Source of the DNA: a virus
Strand: one strand, 5' to 3'
IMG/VR virus record: IMGVR_UViG_3300042988_000109
Span: 1-44,501 of that record
DNA length: 44,501 bases
Program-made: the position numbers and the translations under genes
Shown here: piece by piece, positions 26,244 to 33,643 of the stretch
Position numbering within the stretch: position 1 is the first letter of the stretch
Layout of the letters: each line of letters begins with the position of its first letter
The notes under the pieces: generated by a model
Seen by the model: the letters and a program-made list of their open reading frames with translations, nothing else
What the model was told of the DNA's origin: nothing
Databases searched by the model: none

Positions 26244-27827
26244 ATGTCTGATGATAATGCATTTATTCGCGCCAAAGGCCGCATAGTAGCCCTAACACCA
26301 GAGCAAGCGGTAGAAGTTGCTCGTTGTGCTGATCCGGAAACAGGATACAAGTACTTCCTTGAGAACCATTTTTATATCCAGCATCCTACAAAGGGTAGAA
26401 TGTTGTACAAGCCGTACAAATATCAAGAAGAACTTATCGCCAATTATCACAATAACCGTTACTCAGTCAGTTTATTAGCACGCCAGTTAGGAAAAACCAC
26501 GAGTGCCGCTGGCTATCTACTCTGGTACGCTATGTTCAATGATGACAAGACTATCTTGATCGCCGCTCACCAATACACCGGTGCGCAGGAGATTATGACT
26601 AGAATCCGGTATGCTTATGAGCTATGTCCCATGTGGCTAAAGGCAGGCATTGAAGTATACAACGCCGGTAATATTGACTTCGAGAACAAGTCGCGTATCG
26701 TTGCTCGTGCTACCACTGAAAAGACCGGTCGTGGTATGTCCTTATCATTACTTTATTTGGACGAGTTCAGTTTTGTCCGGCCTAACATTGCGAAAGAGTT
26801 TTGGACAGCCATCTCACCAACACTGGCAACTGGTGGTAAATGTATTATTACCAGCACTCCTAACAACGATGAAGATCAATTTGCTCAAATCTGGAAAGAT
26901 GCCAATAACAAATTCGATAAGTTCGGCAATGCCACCGTACTTGGTAAAAACGGATTCTCACCATACTTTGCAAAGTGGGATGTTCATCCAGACAGAGATC
27001 AGGAATGGGCAGAAGAAGAACGAGCAAAGATTGGTGAAGAAAAGTTTAAAAGAGAGATGGAATGCGAATTCATCATCGACGCCGAAACCCTAGTTGACTC
27101 ACTTACACTAGCCTCCCTACAAGCTAAAGACCCCATTGAAAAGATGGGCCAAGTTCGCTGGTTCAAAAAGCCAACTAAGAATAACACATACGTAGTTGCT
27201 CTAGACCCATCCCAAGGAACTGGTGGTGACAATGCCGCTATTCAGATTGTGGAAGCAAGTACGTTCACTCAGATAGGTGAATGGAAGCACAATAAGACTC
27301 CTATTCCTGAACAAATCAAACTGCTGGCAGAGATCACTGAGTATATCGCCGAGTGTACTGGACAACCAGAGAAAATCTACTACGGATTTGAAAACAATGG
27401 TGTTGGTGAAGCAGCACGAGTATCTCTCTTGGAGCGCAGTAGAGATAACATCAAGGGCAACTTTACAACAGAATCACGTAAAATCGGCACTGCTGCGCGA
27501 TTACCATATTCGGGATTCGTCACAACTAATCCAACAAAGAACGCGGCTTGTGCTAAATTGAAATCTCTCCTAGAAGGACGAAGATTAACTATTAATAGTC
27601 AGCCGCTGATATCTGAACTCAAGACATATATCGCTGCCAGAAGTAGTTTTGCGGCAACTATTGGTCAGACTGATGACTTGGTATCTGCCATGTTAATCGC
27701 AGTTCGTATGATTGGTGTGATACAATCATTTGACACGAAGATTAGCGAATCATATACTGATCACTCGGAGGTTATTGTCCCCATGCCCTTCATAATGTCG
27801 ATGAGTAGTAGCTCCTTGTTTGGTTAA
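26244..27827 (+). CDS. Terminase large subunit, gp17-like
   Basis: A protein of 527 residues (T4 gp17 is 610). The ATPase domain shows a Walker A variant ARQLGKTT (79-86), Walker B LLYLDEF (169-175, catalytic E at 174) and coupling motif TSTPNN (about 204-209). The RNase H-like nuclease domain shows ALDPSQGTGGDN (first Asp about 321), the acidic FENNGVGEA region and QTDDLVSAML near the C-terminus. It powers DNA translocation into the prohead and cuts concatemers. It is preceded by the adhesin gene rather than gp16, unlike the usual 16-17 order, and has its own late promoter. Confidence 0.95.
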   Translation: MSDDNAFIRAKGRIVALTPEQAVEVARCADPETGYKYFLENHFYIQHPTKGRMLYKPYKYQEELIANYHNNRYSVSLLARQLGKTTSAAGYLLWYAMFNDDKTILIAAHQYTGAQEIMTRIRYAYELCPMWLKAGIEVYNAGNIDFENKSRIVARATTEKTGRGMSLSLLYLDEFSFVRPNIAKEFWTAISPTLATGGKCIITSTPNNDEDQFAQIWKDANNKFDKFGNATVLGKNGFSPYFAKWDVHPDRDQEWAEEERAKIGEEKFKREMECEFIIDAETLVDSLTLASLQAKDPIEKMGQVRWFKKPTKNNTYVVALDPSQGTGGDNAAIQIVEASTFTQIGEWKHNKTPIPEQIKLLAEITEYIAECTGQPEKIYYGFENNGVGEAARVSLLERSRDNIKGNFTTESRKIGTAARLPYSGFVTTNPTKNAACAKLKSLLEGRRLTINSQPLISELKTYIAARSSFAATIGQTDDLVSAMLIAVRMIGVIQSFDTKISESYTDHSEVIVPMPFIMSMSSSSLFG

Positions 27828-27843
27828 CAAGGCGCTGTTCCAT

Positions 27844-27851
27844 GATAAATA
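27844..27851 (+). promoter_or_regulatory. Late promoter element
   Basis: GATAAATA, 19 nt before the ATG at 27871, with ATACGGAAC between. Its place between the terminase stop and this ATG argues for the 27871 start. Confidence 0.62.
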
Positions 27852-27870
27852 TAAGATATACGGAACAACC

Positions 27871-29322
27871 ATGCCAAAATCAACAGAAAACATTAATAGA
27901 GACCTTGAAGACCTGCTCAATAGTCAGGGATGCAAGGTAAAATACCTAGATAGTTCAGGTGAGAGTTTACCTATTCCAGATGAAGCTGAAGTCTTCGCGT
28001 TCAATTTGCGCGACGGTGGTGTAGACTTGGGAACAGTTAATGTAACTGCCGATGGTCTCAGAAATCTTGTAGTCTACTATGATGATACCACAAATCCAGC
28101 TGCCCATAAAAACAGCAAGCGTTGGACAGGAATTCTTAGACTCCTAAAGGCATTTGCCATGAAGCGTCAAATGAATTTTGAACTTAAAAATACAGATAGA
28201 GTGAAAACAGATATGAAACGACGAGCCCACCTAGATGCCAAGAGCACAGATCGATTACTAGAGGGCTATTATGGCACTCGCGACACCAGTTACAGTGACG
28301 ACAGTCCTACCATCAAACTAATCATCAAGCACAACAAACGCCTTGAAGAAAATGATCAGCGATTCCGCCATATCGACAGAATCTTCTTAGAGACATCTGT
28401 TGGTGAGCGAATTCTTGTGCCTACAAATAAGCCATCCCAAGCACGTATGTTCGCCCGTCACATCGCTGAAGGTGGCGAATTCAAAGACAGTCGCTGGAGC
28501 CACTTGCAAGAAATCTGTGAAGACGTTGAGTCTCTTGGTGGATTCGTCCGCGCAACAAAACGCGGCCGCGAACAATTCAATGAAAGTGCCCAGCGCATGA
28601 TTGTGGAAGCTGTTGAGAAGTATGCACAATTACGTGAGTCTGTTAAGAAATTATCTACCAGTCGTGGTTATAACACATACTTTGAAAGCTATGCGCCTTC
28701 AGTAATCACTGAGACTGATGGAGACATGGGTGATGTGTTCGCGCAGAGTTCATTGGATAGTCGCATCGAGAGGGCACTGCCGGTACTTAGTAAATTCGGG
28801 ATTAAAGTAGGTAAAATAGCAGAGTCAGCACAATTCGAAGAGTGGGCAGATGCGCTGTTGGCAGAATCACTAGACCCAATGAGTGAAGACCAAATTGCTG
28901 AGTTACTAGAAATCTTAGCGGATGGACAGATGAAGGTTGGCCCAAACGCGACTAACATCATCGGAATCTTGCGTGATGTCTTGGAAAACGACGGCCTAAA
29001 TGCTGAATTGAAAGCTGCTGCTAGAAAAAATGCAAACAATGAAGCGTCACCGGTAATCATTAGCTGGATGGAACGTCAGAAGAATCCTCGCTATGAGAGT
29101 ATACTCGCTAAGCATGAAGCTAGCTCCAAAGATGCAGAAGAACCTGCAGCGCCAGCACCTAAGGCTCCACCAGCTCCGACACCAGAAGCGCCTCCAGCAG
29201 AAGAACCAGCGTCCGACGCGCCTCCAGCAGATGATCAGGCACCAGAAGAAAAAGAATTGCCGCCAATGCCTGATTTAAAAGAGTCAGAATTCAGTCGTTT
29301 GCTTAAACTATCAGGGCTATAA
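27871..29322 (+). CDS. Conserved T4-like virion candidate protein
   Basis: A protein of 483 residues from ATG 27871. A TTG at 27820 would overlap the terminase and place the late promoter inside the gene, so it is rejected. Around residues 125-215 is a segment (LLEGYYGTRDTSYSDDSPT, a LIIKHNKRLEEND stretch, an IDRIFLETSVGERILVPT segment, ARMFARHIAEGGE) that I recall from a conserved family of aquatic T4-like phages. Helical regions follow. A Pro/Ala/Glu-rich linker (about 425-465) leads to a C-terminal peptide ending FSRLLKLSGL, similar to the terminal motif of the acidic protein at 17579. No function is known; the late promoter suggests a virion or assembly role. Confidence 0.75.
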   Translation: MPKSTENINRDLEDLLNSQGCKVKYLDSSGESLPIPDEAEVFAFNLRDGGVDLGTVNVTADGLRNLVVYYDDTTNPAAHKNSKRWTGILRLLKAFAMKRQMNFELKNTDRVKTDMKRRAHLDAKSTDRLLEGYYGTRDTSYSDDSPTIKLIIKHNKRLEENDQRFRHIDRIFLETSVGERILVPTNKPSQARMFARHIAEGGEFKDSRWSHLQEICEDVESLGGFVRATKRGREQFNESAQRMIVEAVEKYAQLRESVKKLSTSRGYNTYFESYAPSVITETDGDMGDVFAQSSLDSRIERALPVLSKFGIKVGKIAESAQFEEWADALLAESLDPMSEDQIAELLEILADGQMKVGPNATNIIGILRDVLENDGLNAELKAAARKNANNEASPVIISWMERQKNPRYESILAKHEASSKDAEEPAAPAPKAPPAPTPEAPPAEEPASDAPPADDQAPEEKELPPMPDLKESEFSRLLKLSGL

Positions 29323-31155
29323 GTGAAACAAGTTGGGATGTTCGAGAATTGGACTACTGCGGTCGTAGGCAAATACGATATCCCGACACATCTAAACGAA
29401 TTCAAATCTGGTGACGCACTCAAGCGTCTGGTTAAAACACAAAAATCAGAACGTTCCCAACTCACCCAGAGAGCGGTAGGACGAGAATTCCAACATATTG
29501 AAGACTTAGTATACATCGAAGGAATTCCTGGTATTAAACGTGCGCTGGATAGCTTGGCAGACATATCTGCTGGCGTGCACCCTCTTGAGTTAAAAGTTGA
29601 TGGATCGCCTGCTCTAATATTTGGTAGAGACTCTTCTGGTACGTTCCACTTTGGTGACAAGTATGCTAAGCAAATATTGAGTACCCCAGAAGCGGTGTAC
29701 GCTTACTTTATAAGAAACGATAGCACTCCTGCTCGACAGAAGTTTGCTCAGACAATGGCAGCACTTTGTCCAATATTTGCAGGGGCTACACCAAGAGAAT
29801 TCAGAGGATTCTTAGAAGCCGGGCTGATGTGGAGCTCCACGCCACCAAAGTCAGCATCTGGACAATATTACTTTACTCCAAATACTGTTACTTACTCAGT
29901 GTCACCAGACTCAGAGTTGGGAGCGAGAATAGCTGAATCAAAAGCAGGCGCATGGGCAACGGCATTCTTCAATCAGATACCAGGATTAGGTGGTACTCGA
30001 ACACCAGTTGGAGATCGAACCGCCATCTTTAACAACACGCCATCATTGGTAATCATTCCTCCTAAATTCACACAAGGCGGAGTTGATATCAACACACGTT
30101 CGTTGCAGACAATCATGGCATATGCCACTAAGATGCGCGGGCCTATAACTCAATTCCTATCTAATGATATATCAAATACAATCTATCAATATATCAATAG
30201 CATGGTGGAAGTAGAAGGTGGACTGTCTGATCTCAATAATGGATTCGTCGATTGGGTAAATACCAGTACTAAGATACCAGCAGCGCAACAATCTACAATA
30301 GTTGGCGCAGTTACCAGTAACAGCACCGGTGCTCTCGCAGTCTTTAAAATCGTGGAAGCAATTGCTAGAATTAAAAATAGTATAATCTCTCAACTAGAAC
30401 AGAACACACTAGGTAGTCTAGGCATCACAGCAAAGTTAAAGTCAGGAGAACAGGGCGGCGAAGGATTCGTATATGACCCTAATTCTGGTAAGCAGCCAAT
30501 CAAATTAGTAAATCGCGCAACATTCACTAAAGCAAATAGAATGCGTGAATTAAATGAAGATGCAGGAACAGACAGCACTGTAGTTGTAGCCTGGGGCCGC
30601 GGCATGGGACATCTCGGACACATGTATTTGGCAAGTGCAGTAATCACCACTGCTAATCAGTGTGGTGGTACACCTAGATTCTATGTATCAGAAACAGTTG
30701 GTAAAGAAGACCCGCTATTACCAGAAGAAAAGTTAGCTATCTATAAAAAAGTATTCCCAAAACAAGCAGCGATCTTCAGCAGTGCTCACACACCACTAGA
30801 AACTCTCAGAGAGTTATACAGTGAAGGGTACAAGAATTTAATCTTCATTACTGGTGACGATCAAGTTGAAGCATTCCGATTCTTAGGCGAACCTTCAAAG
30901 ACTACTGGTAAATTACCAGTACCATTCAATAGTGTGCGTGTAATCAGTAGACAAGAGACTCAAGATCCCTACGCTCGTGAAGCGGGCCCACGCGCAACGC
31001 CCATGCGTGACATTCTTACTAATCCGAATGCCACTACACAGCAAAAGTATGCTCTCTGGCGCAGAGACATGCCGCGAACATTAAGTGATAGTGATGTTCA
31101 GCAATATATGACAATTGCAGCACAGCGATTGAATTCGCCAATAGATCCAAAATAG
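29323..31155 (+). CDS. Fusion of ligase-like nucleotidyltransferase and HxGH-type nucleotidylyltransferase
   Basis: A protein of 610 residues from GTG 29323, directly after the upstream stop; ATG 29338 (MFENW) is an alternative. The N-terminal ~400 residues show motifs of the polynucleotide ligase/capping superfamily: KVDGSPALIFG (motif I, Lys 91), FRGFLEAGLMWS (motif III-like, about 160-171), EGFVYDP (motif IV, 380-386) and PIKLVN (motif V, 392-397). The C-terminal ~190 residues look like a cytidylyltransferase/NMNAT-type domain: VVAWGRGMGHLGHMYLA (HxGH-like, 421-437), LIFITGDDQVEAFRFLG and RATPMRD (an ISxTxxR-like site). It would transfer AMP or CMP onto an unknown substrate. I recall homologues in phages carried as a domain of unknown function. 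It lies in the late region. Confidence 0.72.
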   Translation: MKQVGMFENWTTAVVGKYDIPTHLNEFKSGDALKRLVKTQKSERSQLTQRAVGREFQHIEDLVYIEGIPGIKRALDSLADISAGVHPLELKVDGSPALIFGRDSSGTFHFGDKYAKQILSTPEAVYAYFIRNDSTPARQKFAQTMAALCPIFAGATPREFRGFLEAGLMWSSTPPKSASGQYYFTPNTVTYSVSPDSELGARIAESKAGAWATAFFNQIPGLGGTRTPVGDRTAIFNNTPSLVIIPPKFTQGGVDINTRSLQTIMAYATKMRGPITQFLSNDISNTIYQYINSMVEVEGGLSDLNNGFVDWVNTSTKIPAAQQSTIVGAVTSNSTGALAVFKIVEAIARIKNSIISQLEQNTLGSLGITAKLKSGEQGGEGFVYDPNSGKQPIKLVNRATFTKANRMRELNEDAGTDSTVVVAWGRGMGHLGHMYLASAVITTANQCGGTPRFYVSETVGKEDPLLPEEKLAIYKKVFPKQAAIFSSAHTPLETLRELYSEGYKNLIFITGDDQVEAFRFLGEPSKTTGKLPVPFNSVRVISRQETQDPYAREAGPRATPMRDILTNPNATTQQKYALWRRDMPRTLSDSDVQQYMTIAAQRLNSPIDPK

Positions 31156-31250
31156 TAGCAGTCTTAGCACTGTACATGCTAATATATACTCTATCGATGA
31201 ACGAACTTCATCGTAATCAATGAGATGTTCAGAAATGGACAAATCAGTGA

Positions 31251-31278
31251 TTGACAACTGAGCAAGGTATGTTATACT
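31251..31278 (+). promoter_or_regulatory. Sigma70-type promoter before gp32
   Basis: TTGACA (31251-31256), 16-nt spacer, TATACT (31273-31278); the predicted start is at about 31285. Confidence 0.72.
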
Positions 31279-31284
31279 AAGTTC

Positions 31285-31335
31285 ATGAGTCAAACCCGGC
31301 AGTATTCTCTTACTGACCACAAACAAAGTTTATAA
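31285..31335 (+). CDS. Possible 16-aa leader peptide
   Basis: The ATG lies exactly 6 nt after the -10 box of the gp32 promoter, the same geometry as several leaderless genes here, and opens a frame encoding MSQTRQYSLTDHKQSL then TAA. It may be a translated leader that influences gp32 expression, or chance. Confidence 0.3.
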   Translation: MSQTRQYSLTDHKQSL

Positions 31336-31382
31336 CTCTAGTATTTTTTCGACATCGTTTACATTTTTAAAGGAGAACATAT

Positions 31383-32411
31383 ATGTCATTAGCAGCAATC
31401 CGCGCCAAATTGGCCGCACAAGATAACAAAGCCCAGGGTAATCGTGAGAAGTCACAAGGTGACAATCAACTATATCCATTCTGGAACATCAAAGAAGGTG
31501 AACAAGCAACCGTTCGATTCTTACCAGACGGCGACTCATCAAACTCATTCTTCTGGGTAGAAAAAGCAATGTTTAAACTACCATTCACTGGCGTTAAAGG
31601 TCAGAATGATAGTAAAGAATATACCGTCCAGATTCCCTGCATGGAAATGTACGGCGAGAACTGCCCAATCTTGGCAGAAGTTCGCACTTGGTACAAAGAC
31701 GACTCCCTCAAGGAAATGGCAAACAAATACTGGAAGAAGCGCACCTACTTGTTCCAAGGCTTCGTCAAACAAAGTCCACTTGCCGACGACACTACACCAG
31801 AGAATCCAATTCGCCGATTCGTAATCACCCCACAAATCTTCGCAGTCATCAAAGCATCTTTGATGGACCCAGAGATCGAAGAAATGCCAACAGACACTCT
31901 TCGCGGTCTAGACTTCAAAATCGTTAAGACACAAAAAGGCGGCTATGCTGATTACTCCACTTCAGGCTGGGCACGTAAAGAATCTGCGCTAACTGCTGAA
32001 GAAGAAGCAGCTATTGCACAACATGGTTTGTTTAACTTGAAGGAATTCTTGCCTAAGAAACCAAGTGAAGCTGAACAACGCATCATGAAGGAAATGTTCG
32101 AAGCATCAGTCGATGGTCGTCCATATGACGCAGAACGTTGGGGTGCATACTTCAAGCCATGGGGTCTAGATGTTGGCACAGCACCACGCGCTCCAGAACC
32201 AGATGCTAATCATGAGCCAATTCCTAAGATTCCGGCATCTGCACCAGCATCTGCACCAGTAGCAGAAGCAGCTAAGCCTGAAACTCAGCCATGGGAAGCA
32301 GACGCAGCAGAAGCGGCCGAATCAATCAAGGTGCCAGCACCAGCTGCCGGTTCCGATAAAGCAACCGATATCCTCGCGATGATCAGGGCACGTCAAGGCA
32401 AAACTGCCTAA
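31383..32411 (+). CDS. Single-stranded DNA-binding protein, gp32-like
   Basis: A protein of 342 residues (T4 gp32 is 301). Core features are YPFWNIKEGEQATVRFLPDG (31-50), FFWVEKAMFKLPFTG, IPCMEMYGENCPI (84-96), YWKKRTYLFQGFV and RRFVITPQIFAVI, typical of gp32 of T4-like aquatic phages. An N-terminal basic arm (about 1-22) serves cooperativity; an acidic, Ala/Pro-rich C-terminus should recruit replication proteins. Only two cysteines (C86, C94) lie where T4 uses one His and three Cys to bind zinc, so the zinc site looks incomplete. It has its own sigma70-type promoter and an AAAGGAG site. Confidence 0.93.
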   Translation: MSLAAIRAKLAAQDNKAQGNREKSQGDNQLYPFWNIKEGEQATVRFLPDGDSSNSFFWVEKAMFKLPFTGVKGQNDSKEYTVQIPCMEMYGENCPILAEVRTWYKDDSLKEMANKYWKKRTYLFQGFVKQSPLADDTTPENPIRRFVITPQIFAVIKASLMDPEIEEMPTDTLRGLDFKIVKTQKGGYADYSTSGWARKESALTAEEEAAIAQHGLFNLKEFLPKKPSEAEQRIMKEMFEASVDGRPYDAERWGAYFKPWGLDVGTAPRAPEPDANHEPIPKIPASAPASAPVAEAAKPETQPWEADAAEAAESIKVPAPAAGSDKATDILAMIRARQGKTA

Positions 32412-32423
32412 TAGCTGAAAAGT

Positions 32424-32447
32424 AGATAACGCCTTAGGGCGTTATCT
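32424..32447 (+). terminator. Strong hairpin after gp32 (terminator or attenuator)
   Basis: A 10-bp stem AGATAACGCC (32424-32433), TTAG loop, GGCGTTATCT (32438-32447). It is followed by CTATTATAAGG rather than a long U-tract, so partial termination or 3'-end protection of the gp32 mRNA is likelier than full stop; uvsX downstream has no clear promoter of its own. Confidence 0.6.
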
Positions 32448-32466
32448 CTATTATAAGGAGCAGAGA

Positions 32467-32700
32467 ATGACTCTACCAAACGAGAGGTTGCGCTCTATAA
32501 ACCAAGCAAAGAAGCTGTTAGAAGACTTAATCGATCCTGGCAAAACACCACGAGTACCAGCAATCGTAAGAGAACGAGCACGTGGCGCCCTACGCCATTT
32601 CCCATCTGATTACGAAGTTGATAAGATAGCAGCAAGTTGTCCAGAATTACTAGACACACAACCATTTAATGGTTACAATTATACAATATTAGGAAAATAA
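32467..32700 (+). CDS. Small conserved protein (BPSL0761-like)
   Basis: A protein of 77 residues: MTLPNERLRSINQAKKLLED, a DPGKTPRVPAIVRERARGAL segment and LRHFPSDYEVDKIA. This is the pattern of a small family known from phages and bacterial accessory DNA (BPSL0761 family, from memory) of unknown function. A good AAGGAG site precedes the ATG. It sits one base from uvsX, between gp32 and the recombinase, hence likely linked to replication or recombination. Confidence 0.8.
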   Translation: MTLPNERLRSINQAKKLLEDLIDPGKTPRVPAIVRERARGALRHFPSDYEVDKIAASCPELLDTQPFNGYNYTILGK

Positions 32701-32701
32701 C

Positions 32702-33643
32702 ATGTCAAAACCATTTGATCTGAGTAAATTCAGAAAAGACATCACTAAATCAATCGAAGGGCTATCAATTGGCTTTTCCGACCCTACTGATTGGATCAGT
32801 ACCGGTAACTATGCACTCAACTATCTAATTTCGAGTGACTTCAAAAAAGGTGTACCACTAGGCAAAGTAACAGTGTTCGCTGGTGAATCAGGTTCAGGCA
32901 AATCATTTATTTGTTCTGGTAATTTAGTTCGCAATGCTCAAGAGCAAGGTATCTATGTAGTGCTAATCGATAGTGAAAATGCGCTAGATAAGACCTGGTT
33001 AGAAGCCCTGGGCGTTGATACGAGTGAAGATAAACTTCTAAAATTGAACCTGGCCATGATTGATGATGTCGCTAAGACAATCTCAACATTCATGAAAGAC
33101 TACAAAGCAATGGCCGAAGACGAACGACCTAAAGTGCTGTTCGTGGTAGACTCACTAGGTATGTTGATGTCACCAACAGAAGTCAATCAATTCGATGCTG
33201 GTGAAATGAAGGGCGACATGGGTCGTAAACCTAAAGCGCTCAAAGCACTGGTAACTAACTGTGTGAATATGTTCGGTAGTTGTAATGTGGGCTTAGTAGC
33301 TACTAACCATAGCTATGCCAGTCAAGACCAATATTCTCCAGACCCAATCGTCTCTGGTGGCTGCCTAACGGCGGGACACAAGGTTAGAATGTCCGACGGT
33401 ACAATGAAGCCAATCGAGATGATTCAGATTGGCGATTTAGTTCAAACATTGGATGACGATAAAATCGTTGAGGACACATTTACTTATGATGATAAAGAAG
33501 TATTCGAGATTGAACTAGACACAGGCGAGATCATTCAAGCTACAGGCGAACATAAGTTCCTGACATTGGTTGATGGCGCCCATCAATGGAAGATGCTCAG
33601 TGAATTAAACGTTGACGATTCTATATTACAGATCCTAGAATAA
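32702..33643 (+). CDS. uvsX: UvsX recombinase N-terminal part fused to split-intein N half
   Basis: A protein of 313 residues. Residues 1-220 are the N-extein, a RecA/UvsX-type recombinase: Walker A GESGSGKS (61-68), VVLIDSENALD, Walker B-like VLFVVDSLG and LVATNHSYAS. After VSGG, residue 221 is Cys, the first residue of an intein: block A CLTAGHKVRMSDGTMKP, a PIEMIQIGDLV segment, and block B IQATGEHKFL with the TxxH motif. The frame stops 93 residues into the intein. No endonuclease domain is included. Breakage falls in the region equivalent to RecA loop L2 (DNA binding), a highly conserved spot as usual for inteins. Without trans-splicing to the 34626 product the recombinase would be inactive. 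Confidence 0.93.
   Translation: MSKPFDLSKFRKDITKSIEGLSIGFSDPTDWISTGNYALNYLISSDFKKGVPLGKVTVFAGESGSGKSFICSGNLVRNAQEQGIYVVLIDSENALDKTWLEALGVDTSEDKLLKLNLAMIDDVAKTISTFMKDYKAMAEDERPKVLFVVDSLGMLMSPTEVNQFDAGEMKGDMGRKPKALKALVTNCVNMFGSCNVGLVATNHSYASQDQYSPDPIVSGGCLTAGHKVRMSDGTMKPIEMIQIGDLVQTLDDDKIVEDTFTYDDKEVFEIELDTGEIIQATGEHKFLTLVDGAHQWKMLSELNVDDSILQILE
33362..33640 (+). mobile_element. Split intein, N-terminal half
   Basis: 93 codons beginning with Cys1 immediately after the Gly-Gly of the recombinase. Blocks A and B are intact; the half ends in EILQILE-like acidic/hydrophobic residues (ILQILE) and a stop. Confidence 0.92.

Larger units (their letters stand above)
31156..31382 (+). promoter_or_regulatory. 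Control region upstream of gp32
   Basis: A 227-nt gap with a strong sigma70-type promoter (31251-31278), a second -10-like TATACT (31185-31190) that also precedes an ATG by 6 nt, a possible 16-codon leader peptide, and a long AT-rich leader ending in AAAGGAG before gp32. T4 gp32 is translationally autoregulated from its leader; a similar role here is inference. Confidence 0.6.

Noticed and set aside
27820-27870. TTG start for the protein following terminase
   Set aside because: It would overlap the terminase end and place the late promoter and ribosome-binding site inside the gene; ATG 27871 fits both.
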